A DNA stretch of 64,000 nucleotides from Rhizobium sp. BK313 (GCF_014193655.1 NZ_JACHZQ010000001.1:1736001-1800000), one strand, 5' to 3'; shown: positions 46,682 through 56,076, counted from the first letter of the stretch. Notes: generated by a model not told the origin, from the letters alone. A program made the numbers and translations.

Positions 46682-47620
46682 TCAAACGAGAGCATCGCCA
46701 AGATGCACGAGCAGCTTGTCCGCCAGCTCTTTCGCGCCGCCATTCGTCGGGTGCAGCTCATCGAACCATTGGCCAGCGCCCAGCGTTCCGCGGAAGTCGA
46801 TGTAGGTTACGAATTCATAGTGATGAGCGATCAGGGCCAGGCGCTCATTGAATTGATCGATTATGTAGCGAACGATCGCCCGGCAAAGCTCACCATATGG
46901 GCGCGGATAGAGACCACGGCGCTCGAAATGCTGACCCAGGAATACGCCATGCTCGATCGGCCGCGCATAGTCGTATCCGTGCACGAACAGCTTGGTTTGC
47001 GGCGAATTCTTCGCCACCTGCGTGACGATCTGCCGGTATTGAGCCTCGACCGCATCCAACTGTTCGAAGAACAGGCGGCGCACGTAAAACGACGCGTGCT
47101 CCGGGTCCGGAAATCTGGCATCGAACAGGTTCAGGCACTGCTCGAGGTTGGTGCCCAGAACGTCGTTTCCACCGGCCGAAAACAAAAGGACTTTCGTCTT
47201 CTTGTCCTTCAAATAAGGGATATATTCTCCCTTGCTGATCATCTGCTCCAGCGTATCCCCCCAATGCGCCAGATTATCGATCGGCACCTTCCTGGCGACG
47301 TAGTACAGCATCGCATTCTGATAGATGCGGGGAAGCCGAAACCAGGAATCTCCTTCGGCGACATGTAGGACGCTGCCTCTGGCGGTCGCGCGCCGCGCCA
47401 ACGGCTTTTCGGAGGCATCCATGGCCAGGCCGTGACCGGCGGTCGCCGCTGCGGCTTCCAATCCGGTGACGTCCACGGTGTCGTAATTGATCCGAAAACG
47501 CGGATTGAAAGGGGTCGACTCGTTGGCATCGAGCACGAAATATCGCCGCAGCTCCGCCTCGCTCAGCCTTTCACTTTGGGCACGCTTTACGAGATCGGAA
47601 TAGGAAATTTTCTCCGGCAT
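46682..47620 (-). CDS. SGNH/GDSL-family hydrolase
   Basis: 312 aa from ATG 47620 (GAGGTG upstream; a GTG two codons earlier is also in frame). Block I is EGDSWFR with the catalytic Ser, block III SAGGNDVLG, block V WFDELHPTNGGAKELA with Asp and His. So an esterase or acyl-hydrolase acting on lipids, polysaccharide acetyl groups or peptidoglycan is expected. No signal peptide is seen, so it may be cytosolic. It follows the MotB-like gene on the same strand, 152 bases away, and may belong to the same system. Confidence 0.8.
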   Translation of the reverse strand: MPEKISYSDLVKRAQSERLSEAELRRYFVLDANESTPFNPRFRINYDTVDVTGLEAAAATAGHGLAMDASEKPLARRATARGSVLHVAEGDSWFRLPRIYQNAMLYYVARKVPIDNLAHWGDTLEQMISKGEYIPYLKDKKTKVLLFSAGGNDVLGTNLEQCLNLFDARFPDPEHASFYVRRLFFEQLDAVEAQYRQIVTQVAKNSPQTKLFVHGYDYARPIEHGVFLGQHFERRGLYPRPYGELCRAIVRYIIDQFNERLALIAHHYEFVTYIDFRGTLGAGQWFDELHPTNGGAKELADKLLVHLGDALV

Positions 47621-47778
47621 CGGCACACCTCACGTAGATAGCGTGTTAATGCTCAAGAATGCAACCAATACCATCAACAACAGTAAATTGCATACGGATT
47701 ATTTTAGGGATAGATAATTTAACATCCAATTATTCCAACTCACTATCGGAAGTATCGGAATATCGAGGGTCAAGGCGC

Positions 47779-48771
47779 TCAATGAACGCTGACGGGGAGT
47801 GCCGTTGCATCATTGACGACGGCAACGGGCGTAGTCCTGCCGCGCACCCGGATTTCGATACGTCGCCGGGATTCCACGGCACCCGCCTGCCCCGCGGTGA
47901 TCGTATCGCCGGGCAGGATCAGTTGGGCGGCCGACATTGGCAGGATGGTGACATTCTTCAGCTTCGGATTGGCTTTCAGAACATTGGCGACGGCGATTGC
48001 CCGCGCCAGACCTAAACCGGCATTATCCGCAGGCTCGACGGCCGATATCGGCAGCTTGCCATCCATCGCCCCGATCAGCGTATCGTCGAGGTTCGAGCTT
48101 CCTCGCGATACGCGTTGCTCGTCCGTGTGGCCGATCACCTCGACAATATCGGCGTCGTAGAGGCTGAGATTGCTGGCAATCTCATTCGAGATCGTGGTGT
48201 CGAGCATCCGTTCAAAGGTCTTGGTCAATTCGGCGCTGCCCGACTGGAAATAATTCTTCTTGGCGTCGTCGAGATTGATGATCGGCGGCCAATCATGGGC
48301 GCCTTTTCCAGTGCCGTCCCCTGCTAGCAGCTTGCTCACCTCGTCGGGTGCTTTGGCGAGATCGACTCCATGCTGCTTCAGCACTTCCGCGACTTTGGCA
48401 AGCTCCTGCAAATCCTCCGGCTTCGTGCCGTCCGCACCCATGCTGTCCAACGTCTGCCGCGCCAGCACCAGCTCGCGCCATTCCTTTTGCAGCGTCGCAC
48501 GGTCCGCCGCCGAGAGATCACCGGAAATCAGCTTCGATTGCAGTTGCACGATGAGCGAGGCCTGCTCGGATTGTTTCTTTTCCAGCAGCGCAAGCCGCCG
48601 CTCGGCCTCATAACGGTGGTTCCTCTCCGCGGAAATCATGGCCGCAGCGACCAGCAGCAGGCAGAAGACCAGCAGCAGCATGGATTCGGCCATGGTCAGG
48701 CCGAGGATGAGGCCACGATTGTAGCCCTTATGCTCCAGCTTCGGCGTAGTGTCCGAGACGCGGATCACCAT
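47779..48771 (-). CDS. MotB/OmpA-like inner-membrane protein with periplasmic OmpA domain
   Basis: About 330 aa from ATG 48771 (an in-frame GTG at 48780 is the alternative). One N-terminal membrane helix, LILGLTMAESMLLLVFCLLL, aligns with MotB-type stators and puts Glu at the position of the proton-carrying Asp (MAES). A coiled-coil stalk follows (about 50-95), then a C-terminal OmpA/MotB-like domain with DIVEVIGHTDEQRV, GLARAIAVANVLK and the peptidoglycan-binding ESRRRIEIRV. It probably anchors the complex to the wall and conducts ions. Overlaps the MotA-like gene by seven bases. Confidence 0.78.
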   Translation of the reverse strand: MVIRVSDTTPKLEHKGYNRGLILGLTMAESMLLLVFCLLLVAAAMISAERNHRYEAERRLALLEKKQSEQASLIVQLQSKLISGDLSAADRATLQKEWRELVLARQTLDSMGADGTKPEDLQELAKVAEVLKQHGVDLAKAPDEVSKLLAGDGTGKGAHDWPPIINLDDAKKNYFQSGSAELTKTFERMLDTTISNEIASNLSLYDADIVEVIGHTDEQRVSRGSSNLDDTLIGAMDGKLPISAVEPADNAGLGLARAIAVANVLKANPKLKNVTILPMSAAQLILPGDTITAGQAGAVESRRRIEIRVRGRTTPVAVVNDATALPVSVH

Positions 48772-49802
48772 AGACGCCACCGGCGTTTGCGCCGAGCCGT
48801 ATCAACCGGCGGCTCGTTTTCGTTGGCCGAATTGGTTGCGATTGCCTCCGAGAGCGGCTTATCGTCCATGGGTTCATTTTGGTGGGCGGACCGTTTTTCC
48901 GCCTGCGGCACCCATAGGGGATCTACCTGTTTTAGTTCAGGCGAAAACGATCGACCCGGCAAATCCGCCATGTGGCTCAGGGTCTGTTCGATATTCCTCA
49001 GGGGCTGCAGTTGCGCCTCCGCCATCTCCCTGATGGCGGCGATAGCCGGGGCCAGCTCGGCGCGGACAACGTCTTCTGGGGAGCGGATCTCTTCGAGTTT
49101 CTTGCCGACGGTTTCGACGGCCGTGCCGAATTTCCCGATGATCTCGGACAGTTGCGACGTCGTTTCCGTCAGTTGCGCTGACGCCTCACTGATGGGTTTG
49201 ACCGCCTGCTTCGCCAAAACCTCCAGGATCTTCTGAATTTCCTCGCCGTTTCGTTCTGCCTGACGCGCGATCTCTTCAAAACCTTCCGATAGCATCTGAT
49301 TGCTGACACGCCGGTAGTGAGAGAATTCACGCGACGACGAGTCCAGTTCCGTGCGCACGCGCCGCGTCATCTCGGCCAGCTCGTGGCGGACGCTGCGCTC
49401 GATGTCGATGGGATCGCGCCGCATCTGGTTGAAGAGAATGCGCAGCGTCACACCGGCGATGGTGGAGGTGACGGCAATGCCGAAATTGCGGACGATCGTC
49501 TCGATCGACGTCTCGCCCGCGAAGAGGTAGAGAGATACGCCGAGGCTCGACAGGGTGAAGAGAAAGCCCATGTAGTAGAGATTGTCGCCTGCCTGCTCGT
49601 TGTGCAGGCGAAAACCGGCGAAAGCCAGCGAGATCACGAAGTAGATCGCCATCAACAGCAGCGGCACACCCGTGACGATCGGCAGCGGCCAGTCCAGAAG
49701 CTTCGACGTCCAGATGAAGATCATGCCGCCGATGGTAACCAGCGCAAAGAGGGCCATCGGCCCATAGTCGCGCATGGCTAACCTTGCCTCAACGTTGGCC
49801 AT
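48765..49802 (-). CDS. MotA/ExbB/ZorA-like channel protein with coiled-coil tail
   Basis: 345 aa. Four membrane segments at about residues 13-31, 40-62, 75-94 and 104-124; the third and fourth, MGFLFTLSSLGVSLYLF and FGIAVTSTIAGVTLRIL, have the G-x-T and small-residue pattern of MotA/ExbB/TolQ/ZorA. A long cytoplasmic coiled coil (about 130-300) follows, as in ZorA. ATG 49802 overlaps the stop of the VWA-like gene by one base. It is proposed to form the ion channel with the MotB-like protein, though sequence identity to any known stator appears low. Confidence 0.65.
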   Translation of the reverse strand: MANVEARLAMRDYGPMALFALVTIGGMIFIWTSKLLDWPLPIVTGVPLLLMAIYFVISLAFAGFRLHNEQAGDNLYYMGFLFTLSSLGVSLYLFAGETSIETIVRNFGIAVTSTIAGVTLRILFNQMRRDPIDIERSVRHELAEMTRRVRTELDSSSREFSHYRRVSNQMLSEGFEEIARQAERNGEEIQKILEVLAKQAVKPISEASAQLTETTSQLSEIIGKFGTAVETVGKKLEEIRSPEDVVRAELAPAIAAIREMAEAQLQPLRNIEQTLSHMADLPGRSFSPELKQVDPLWVPQAEKRSAHQNEPMDDKPLSEAIATNSANENEPPVDTARRKRRWRLW

Positions 49803-50617
49803 CAGCGTATCCCCTCCAATCGGACGAAGCCGTCGAAATAGCCATTATTACTCTTGATCCACTGCGCCCAGAAATTTGCAAGATCCTCCATACTGAACTT
49901 CATGTTCGGCCTTTGAAAGGCGAGGATCTTGATCATGACACCATCCAGTGACGTCCGGAATTTGTCCCGCGCGGGGCTCTGCTGGAATTTCTGGTAGGAG
50001 GCGCCGTCGCGGTAGTTCGAGAAGGCGTCGGTGTGCTCGACCATGTCGGAGGCGATGTAGAGATGTTTCGGAATGTCGGCAGCGCTCGCGAAGACCTCCA
50101 GATTGATCTTCTGGATGCCGGCCATGATCGGCGATTGCTTGCCCGCCTCGCCGACGTTCAGCTTGCCTGCAATATTCTGGAGCGGCTTTGCGAAGCCCTT
50201 TTCCCAGCGCGCCTGCGCCAGGCGCGGATTGCTGGTCCATTCATCCACATTGGCGCCGCTCCCCGGGTTGCAGCCGTGGAAGGTCTGTATAAGCTCGCCC
50301 TCCTTCTCCGTCAGGGCATAGATGTCGATCTCACCGCCGATGGGCACATCGGCAACGATCTTCTGGAACTGATTGCGCAGGTCGAGCGCCGTCGTGTCCG
50401 AGATCGGATCGGTAACATCGAGCAGGATCGCCGTTTCCGCCTTTGGGCCGTCCACTGGGCAGAGCGAAGCCTGGTCCACCGCTACATTGCCGCTTGCCTT
50501 GTAGCGCAGCCAGCCGTAGCCGCCGACAATACCGAGGGACAGAACGGCGAGGCAAACCGTCGCGATGATAAGACCGGCCGAGCTGCCGCCTCGGCTACGC
50601 CGCTTGCGTCGTGCCAA
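49802..50617 (-). CDS. Membrane-anchored VWA-like protein
   Basis: 271 aa from TTG 50617 with GGAGAG upstream. A basic N-terminus (ARRKRRSRGGSS) and one membrane helix (about 14-36) lead to a periplasmic domain with ETAILLDVTDPISDTTALDL, resembling the DxSxS metal site of von Willebrand A domains (D-x-T-D-x-x-S), and HLYIASDMVEHTD late in the fold. The threonine position of the site is not obvious. It has cysteines at positions about 53 and 115. Role unknown: possibly a ligand- or stress-sensing part of the complex. Confidence 0.6.
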   Translation of the reverse strand: MARRKRRSRGGSSAGLIIATVCLAVLSLGIVGGYGWLRYKASGNVAVDQASLCPVDGPKAETAILLDVTDPISDTTALDLRNQFQKIVADVPIGGEIDIYALTEKEGELIQTFHGCNPGSGANVDEWTSNPRLAQARWEKGFAKPLQNIAGKLNVGEAGKQSPIMAGIQKINLEVFASAADIPKHLYIASDMVEHTDAFSNYRDGASYQKFQQSPARDKFRTSLDGVMIKILAFQRPNMKFSMEDLANFWAQWIKSNNGYFDGFVRLEGIR

Positions 50618-52043
50618 TGGTGCTCTCCGGGAAAAGATTGTCGAGCTGGTGATATTTCTCGATAGCGCTTTCGAACTCGTCGCCGATCCGTTTGATCTGC
50701 TGAGTCAACTCGGCCTGCGCACTCTGGATCCGCTCGCCGAGCACCTTGTCATCCCAGTCCTCGTCGGTGTGCAGGACCGGCATCAGCCGCACAAGCTGAT
50801 AGTGGGATGCGAAGTAAGGCGGCTCCGGCTCCGTACGCGCACTTCTGTTCGCCTCGCGATAGATGGTCAGAAGCGTGTTGGCAGTGCGTTCGAGATGATT
50901 TTGGTGTTCGGCGAAGAGGCCCGCCGTTCTGGCGCGATGAGCAATGATGGCGGCGGTCTCCTGCCGACGCATGCTGAGATCGCGGATAATCTCTTCGATC
51001 TTGCCATTGTGTTCGTCGCGGATATCCCGGAGATCGTCAATCAGATCGAGCTTGCGGTCGATGTAATTGCTCCTCGCCGCATCCAGGCGCTTCTGCACGC
51101 CGGCGAATCCAGGATAGGGATCGGTCAGGTAACAGCCGTCGATGAACGCAAATAGCGAGAACATCAGGCCGACAGCAAACAACATCCAGGAATTCAGCTC
51201 CTGTAGACCCAGCGGCGCAGTCTTCAGCCGCTGCATCACCTCCGTCCCGGCACCGGTGAGAATGGTTGCCGACACTTCGCGGTAATGCGCCAGCGCGATG
51301 TTGATCGCGAGCGCCACGACGACGTAGGCGACCAAGCCGAGCAGACCGAGCAGCTTCAGGAAAAACGACCTATGCACCAGGAAACGGACGCAGAAGAAGG
51401 AAAACATCAGCGCCGCGCCGATGTTCAGGAAGGCGAACGCCGCCGCTTCCGTGACACCGCCGACAATCCCCTGCTCGCTTCCCTTGGCAAGGAAGCTGCC
51501 GTTCATCACCATCTCGGTGAGGATGAGGAAGAGGATCAGCGCGACCTTGAAGCTCCAGGCCGCCTTGCTGGACACCTTCGCGGCGCGTTGCAGCCTGTGC
51601 CGGGACTTGAAATCCACCATCTCGTCCTCGGCGGTCTTCAGATTGCGGCGCAGGCCGTGCAACTCGTCGACGCCGCTCGCAACCTCCGCCTTGAAATCGG
51701 AAATACTGGAGGCATTCGCTTGCCGGATCAGCCCGAACTGCCCCTCGAAATCGAGGTTGCGCAGGCGGCTGTCGAAAGTCTGGAATTGGTCTTCGAGAAC
51801 CTGATAGGAGCTCTTCTTCTCGGCCTCGACCCAGGCGATGACCCGCTGCTCGGTCTCATCGAAGGACTGGGCGCTTTGCCCCGGCCGATTGAGCCCGCCG
51901 TTGGCCGCGCCCTTCTCCTTCAGGCTGAGCGTGGTGCTCAGCTGCTCGACATCGACAACGGGAAATACGTCGGTAGAGGCCCGATAATCATGGCTGGTCT
52001 CCCGAACGGTCTCCCAGAGGCGGTTTAAGGCTTCGAATCGCAA
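50595..52043 (-). CDS. Four-helix coiled-coil membrane protein, unknown function
   Basis: About 482 aa. The TTG at 52043 is chosen since GAGGAAG precedes it closely; ATG 52064 or GTG 52082 would add 7 or 13 residues without a signal. Helical N-terminal region (about 70-160), then four membrane helices (about 163-185, 200-222, 227-253 and 283-305), then a long coiled coil (about 315-470). The region between the second and third helices has MFSFFCVRFLVHRSF. I recognise no family. It heads the operon and overlaps the next gene by 23 bases, implying translational coupling. Confidence 0.7.
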   Translation of the reverse strand: MRFEALNRLWETVRETSHDYRASTDVFPVVDVEQLSTTLSLKEKGAANGGLNRPGQSAQSFDETEQRVIAWVEAEKKSSYQVLEDQFQTFDSRLRNLDFEGQFGLIRQANASSISDFKAEVASGVDELHGLRRNLKTAEDEMVDFKSRHRLQRAAKVSSKAAWSFKVALILFLILTEMVMNGSFLAKGSEQGIVGGVTEAAAFAFLNIGAALMFSFFCVRFLVHRSFFLKLLGLLGLVAYVVVALAINIALAHYREVSATILTGAGTEVMQRLKTAPLGLQELNSWMLFAVGLMFSLFAFIDGCYLTDPYPGFAGVQKRLDAARSNYIDRKLDLIDDLRDIRDEHNGKIEEIIRDLSMRRQETAAIIAHRARTAGLFAEHQNHLERTANTLLTIYREANRSARTEPEPPYFASHYQLVRLMPVLHTDEDWDDKVLGERIQSAQAELTQQIKRIGDEFESAIEKYHQLDNLFPESTIGTTQAA

Positions 52044-52210
52044 TGATCTTCCTCGGCGACACATCAACTTTAAAAGGACCACCGAAAAACCGATACCGCA
52101 ATGGTTGTTTCTGGTCCAGCGTTGCCGCCAAGGTTAAGATGCGATTGTGGTAAAGAATAGCCCGAGCGGACGATGTCCGGCTCGAACCCCATACTCGTTC
52201 TGAAAGGGCA

Positions 52211-52234
52211 GAAGTGCCCATCGAAGGGCACTTC
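52211..52234 (-). terminator. Hairpin after the 72-aa gene
   Basis: GAAGTGCCC (52211-52219) pairs perfectly with GGGCACTTC (52226-52234), starting 15 bases past the stop of the gene at 52249. It has only a weak U-tract, so may reduce and not block read-through to the operon. Confidence 0.5.
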
Positions 52235-52248
52235 GGTTCTCGCGTTCT

Positions 52249-52467
52249 TTAGCCGTCGAAATGGCCCGAAAACGCGGAATCCGCCGCCTTGACCGTAACG
52301 GCCAGATCGACACCCTTGACGATGGATGCACCGCTCGCCCGGAGATCGGCAACAGCCTTGAGTGTCCCTGCCTTGGGTGGATGGAGGGGCGTCACGCTCC
52401 TCGCGCTGAGATCGACCACCCACAGCCCCTCTTCGCCTTTAATGCCGATAACAACAACCTTTGTCAT
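52249..52467 (-). CDS. 72-aa conserved-looking protein between regulator and operon
   Basis: MTKVVVIGIKGEEGLWVVDL and further VTVKAADSAFSG; no membrane segment or signal peptide. AAGGGAT lies eight bases before the ATG. The composition suggests a small beta-rich fold. It lies 40 bases downstream of the SARP-like regulator on the same strand and may be cotranscribed with it. Function unknown. Confidence 0.55.
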   Translation of the reverse strand: MTKVVVIGIKGEEGLWVVDLSARSVTPLHPPKAGTLKAVADLRASGASIVKGVDLAVTVKAADSAFSGHFDG

Positions 52468-52507
52468 GCCGATATCCCTTCGTTACGGTTGACTTGAAAA
52501 CTGTTTC

Positions 52508-54427
52508 CTAAAAGCCTGCTTTCTTTAGACCTTCTCGATATATGTCCTTGTGCCATTGCTCTTTGATCGGCACGACGGACAACCATTTGTCGACATCAAA
52601 GTCGGGATTGCTTTCGCGAGCCCTATGAACGAAGAAGCCCGCCTTCTCTTTATCGCCCAGCATCGCCCAACTTGCGGCCGAAAGCCTGTCCGCCAAACTG
52701 CCGTCGGCCATTTTATTGATATAACTCAACGTGGCATCGAACTCACCGAGGGCATAATTGGCTCCCGCGGCGGTCCAGAGATAGGAGTCCGGGCTCAAAG
52801 GGTTCAACTCGATGGCGCGCTCGATCTTGCGCAAAGCGAGGCCCGGACGCGACCAATGGGTCAGTGTATCGGCGTGGTCGGCGATGACATCGGCATAGTG
52901 GGGGCTGAGCGTTTCGGCCAATTCCAGCGCTTCGACGCTTTCGTCGATCGCCCCTTGCAGCACCTTTGCGACACCAAGCTCGCGATAGCCGTCGGCCATG
53001 TTGTGCCGAGCCGCAATCGCCTGCATCGCATATTTTTCGGCCGCCTTCAGCAGCTCAACATCGCCGCGTGCCGTCAGCAACCATTCTTTCGAATAGGTTC
53101 GGGCGATCGAACTCAGCGCCAAAGCAAAGTTTTGGCTTTCCTCAAGCGAGGCTATCAGCTCCTTGCGCGCCCGCTGCAAGTTCGGCAGCGTCAGACGGTT
53201 GAGATATCGGCGTCCCATGAGATAGCGGTGATAAGCCGTTGGTTTTTCCTCGAAATGCGACCGCATCATTTCGTGGCGCTCGATCTGGCTCGCTACGGAC
53301 AGCGCGATGCGCCGGGAAATATCCCGTCTTTGATGCACGAGGGACGACAATTCCAGGCTGAAGCGCTCCGCCCAGACGATTTCACTGCTGGCAAACTCTA
53401 TCAGTTGCGAAAACAACGACATCTCGCCGTCTTGTCCGCTTAGTCGTGTGTCCAGAACATACGCGATGTCATGCCGCTCGAATGTCACGAGCGGATCCTC
53501 GTTTTTTTGCCGGCTGATCTGAACGGCGGTATAGGGGGCAATCACCTGCAGGCTGTTCAGCGCGCAGAAGCCGATGGTGATATCTTCGATAAGAGACTCC
53601 GCAATCATCGCCCCACTGCTTTTGCGGCTGTAATTGCTGGGCGGGAGTAAGACGAGACGCGGTATTTTGATCTTCGGCGCCGTCTGGGCCTCTGTCTTGA
53701 ACATCGGCATCGAACCGGGCTCGCGAACTTGTTCCAGAACCGGAGAGGATTTGGCCCTCAGCCGCGACCACGAAGCCAGAAGCTCGCCACGCCCCTCAAA
53801 TATCTGCCGAAAATACTCCACCTCCCCGGCGGCGTCGAAGATCTTCAGGAGCATCCGGTGGATATCCGCATCTTCTGGATCGGCGCTGAAGATCAGCAGA
53901 GCTGCCTCCTTTACAAGCGCGATCTCTTCCTTCGCGACCGCCCTTGCCGCGGCAATGGTCAAGGTCTCCTTCAGAAGGCCGGCATGCCCGTCTTTCTGGG
54001 CCCGCAGCCAGCGGCGAAAAATCGGGCTTTGGCAATTGGCTCCCGCCAAGAACTCGGATTCCATCGTCTCCACCAGCTGCGCCAGCTTTGAAAGTGGCTC
54101 ATCGGTGCCATCAATGAACGACATATCCGAAGCGAGCGACGACGGTTCAAGCTCGATCACGGTTTCGGTGAAGCGGAGGAATTGCACACCCAATTCGGCC
54201 TGACGACTCTTTATTCTCGAAACCAGCTTGCGGAGGTTGACCTGCGCACTGCCGTTATCATCATGTCCCCAAAGGAACTGCGCGATGGTGCTGCGAAGTT
54301 CTCGCTCCATCGAACCCGCCAACAGATAGCCGAGGATCAACAGGCCTTTCTCCGGAAAAGCGACATCATGACCGTCGCTGTCCAGAAGCTTCAAACCGCC
54401 GAATGTGCGCAGCGAAAACGTCATCAA
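52508..54427 (-). CDS. SARP-like regulator with TPR domain
   Basis: 639 aa. The N-terminus is a winged DNA-binding domain (TFSLRTFGGLKLLDSDGHDV, QVNLRKLVSRIK), followed by a BTAD-type helical region (about 90-215). Residues about 250-370 (KIPRLVLLPPSNYS, IAESLIEDITIGF) resemble the TolB-like domain seen in CadC-type regulators, and from about 400 onward TPR repeats are evident (ADGYRELGVAKVLQGAIDES). Such proteins are transcription activators that respond through the TPR or TolB-like part. It is upstream of the four-gene operon and probably controls it. Confidence 0.78.
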   Translation of the reverse strand: MMTFSLRTFGGLKLLDSDGHDVAFPEKGLLILGYLLAGSMERELRSTIAQFLWGHDDNGSAQVNLRKLVSRIKSRQAELGVQFLRFTETVIELEPSSLASDMSFIDGTDEPLSKLAQLVETMESEFLAGANCQSPIFRRWLRAQKDGHAGLLKETLTIAAARAVAKEEIALVKEAALLIFSADPEDADIHRMLLKIFDAAGEVEYFRQIFEGRGELLASWSRLRAKSSPVLEQVREPGSMPMFKTEAQTAPKIKIPRLVLLPPSNYSRKSSGAMIAESLIEDITIGFCALNSLQVIAPYTAVQISRQKNEDPLVTFERHDIAYVLDTRLSGQDGEMSLFSQLIEFASSEIVWAERFSLELSSLVHQRRDISRRIALSVASQIERHEMMRSHFEEKPTAYHRYLMGRRYLNRLTLPNLQRARKELIASLEESQNFALALSSIARTYSKEWLLTARGDVELLKAAEKYAMQAIAARHNMADGYRELGVAKVLQGAIDESVEALELAETLSPHYADVIADHADTLTHWSRPGLALRKIERAIELNPLSPDSYLWTAAGANYALGEFDATLSYINKMADGSLADRLSAASWAMLGDKEKAGFFVHRARESNPDFDVDKWLSVVPIKEQWHKDIYREGLKKAGF

Positions 54428-54801
54428 GTCCCGAAATCCGTAGAGGCGAGGTTCGTAGACAACTCAACCGGGTCTAGTACCGGATTAGGCGTATTTGGGC
54501 TTGGGCTCGGTCATGAAATAGGCTGAACGTCCCTCGTCCCCATTAATGTGAACGAAGGCCGGGCGAATTTCAACTCAAACTGCAATCCACAGGCGACATA
54601 AGTGTTCCATCCCGACACACGGCAAGATAGTGAGAGTTCATCGGCGGAGCGTGACATCGAGCGGATCCTGATTTGGCCACTTTTGCCGGTTGAGCCACGA
54701 CGAAAGGGGGCAAATTTTTGTGATCGCCTCGATAAACTGCTAGCCAAATCATGGAGATGACCTAACTTGCTCCGATCGCTACAGACCCGGAGATCAAGGC
54801 C
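54428..54801. other. Divergent intergenic gap
   Basis: About 370 bases between the SARP-like gene and PanE-like gene. No supported gene or strong hairpin; it must hold promoters for both. Confidence 0.5.
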
Positions 54802-55818
54802 ATGGCATCCCCCTCACTCAAAACCATCTGTATCTACGGCGCAGGCGCGCTTGGTGGCGCAATTGCGGCAAAACTGGCTTTAGGACTGAGGGAGCAGGCA
54901 ACCGTTTCAGTCGTCGCACGCGGCGCGCATCTGGAAGGCATTCGCACGCATGGCATGCGTGTCTGGGAGGCCGGAGCAGCCAGCCCGCTGGTGGCAAAGG
55001 TGAAGGCAACCGACAATGCGGAGGAACTGCCGCCGCAGGACCTGGTGATAACAGGGCTCAAGGGCCACCAGCTCGGTGCAGCAGTACCCGGTCTCGCCAA
55101 ACTACTGCATGCCGGCACGCGAGTCGTGATGGTCCTGAATGGCATACCCTGGTGGTATTTTCATCGGGATGAACAAAGCGGCCATGCCGAACGCCAGATG
55201 GAGGAGCTTGATCCGAACGGCGATCTCTGGCGGTTGATCGGGCCTGAGCGCGTCATCGGCTGCGTTGCCTACCAGGGCGCCGAAGTCATCAATCCCGGCG
55301 AGATCAAGCTCAGCAACAATGGCCGTTTCGTCCTCGGCGAACCCTCCGGCGAAGCGACTGGCGACATCGAAGCGATCGCGGGCCTGCTGGAGCGAGCCGA
55401 TATCAACGTCTCGGTCTCGCCGCGCATCCGTGATGAGATCTGGAGCAAGCTGATGGGCAATGCTGCCTTCAATCCGATCAGCGCGCTGACACGCGCACTG
55501 CTGTCCGACATCATGGGCAATCCTACCCTGTCGGCTATGGTCGGCCAGGTGATGAACGAAGTGAAAGCGGTTGCGGAAGCCCTGGGCTCGCGTCTGGCGA
55601 TTTCGGTCGAAGAACGCCTCGAACGCTCCCGCCAGATCGGCCCGGTACGCACCTCTATGCTGCAGGATCTATTGGCCGGCAAGGCGCTGGAAATCACGCC
55701 GCTGGTCGGCATGGTCGTCTCGCTCGGTAAATTGATAGGTGTTGCAACGCCGACCTCGGCAACAATCCTGGCGCTGGTGACGCAGTTGGACGGAGAGAAC
55801 TTGCGAGCGGCGGGATAG
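54802..55818 (+). CDS. 2-dehydropantoate 2-reductase-like protein
   Basis: 338 aa of the ApbA/PanE fold: GAGALGGAIAAKLA (NADP loop, residues about 10-23), LVITGLKGHQLGAA, and the C-terminal domain with WSKLMGNAAFNPISAL (Lys and Asn that bind ketopantoate) and SMLQDLLAGKALEITPLVG. PanE reduces ketopantoate to pantoate in pantothenate synthesis, but rhizobia have several paralogues, so the pathway role is uncertain. GAGATCAAGG precedes the ATG. Confidence 0.88.
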   Translation: MASPSLKTICIYGAGALGGAIAAKLALGLREQATVSVVARGAHLEGIRTHGMRVWEAGAASPLVAKVKATDNAEELPPQDLVITGLKGHQLGAAVPGLAKLLHAGTRVVMVLNGIPWWYFHRDEQSGHAERQMEELDPNGDLWRLIGPERVIGCVAYQGAEVINPGEIKLSNNGRFVLGEPSGEATGDIEAIAGLLERADINVSVSPRIRDEIWSKLMGNAAFNPISALTRALLSDIMGNPTLSAMVGQVMNEVKAVAEALGSRLAISVEERLERSRQIGPVRTSMLQDLLAGKALEITPLVGMVVSLGKLIGVATPTSATILALVTQLDGENLRAAG

Positions 55819-55940
55819 CCAAAACCCTTCTTCCCGCACTACGGAGGGAAGTGGCCGAGAGCTGTTGAGCAAAGCAATATGGCGATCTGTCGAATGCTTT
55901 CTCGGATCGACTTCGAGCATCGTCGGTACTGACTTCTTCC

Positions 55941-55964
55941 CCTCTCCCGTTTGTGCGGGCGAGG
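55941..55964. repeat. CCTCTCCCG-type intergenic hairpin
   Basis: CCTCTCCCG (55941-55949) and CGGGCGAGG (55956-55964), one mismatch. Same type as the hairpin at 61612. Confidence 0.5.
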
Positions 55965-56076
55965 AAGCCACTCCGTCGGCATCTTTATATCTCCCCTATT
56001 TCTTCGCCTTCCGCCTCGAATGGATTTCCTATGCCGCTCGGCACTACCGTGGAAATCGAATGCAGAGGTAGATGCC

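Noticed and set aside
46682..52043. Classical Zorya defence system
   Set aside because: A channel/OmpA pair is present, but no ZorC, ZorD helicase/nuclease or ZorE was seen, and the VWA-like and four-helix proteins are not Zorya parts.
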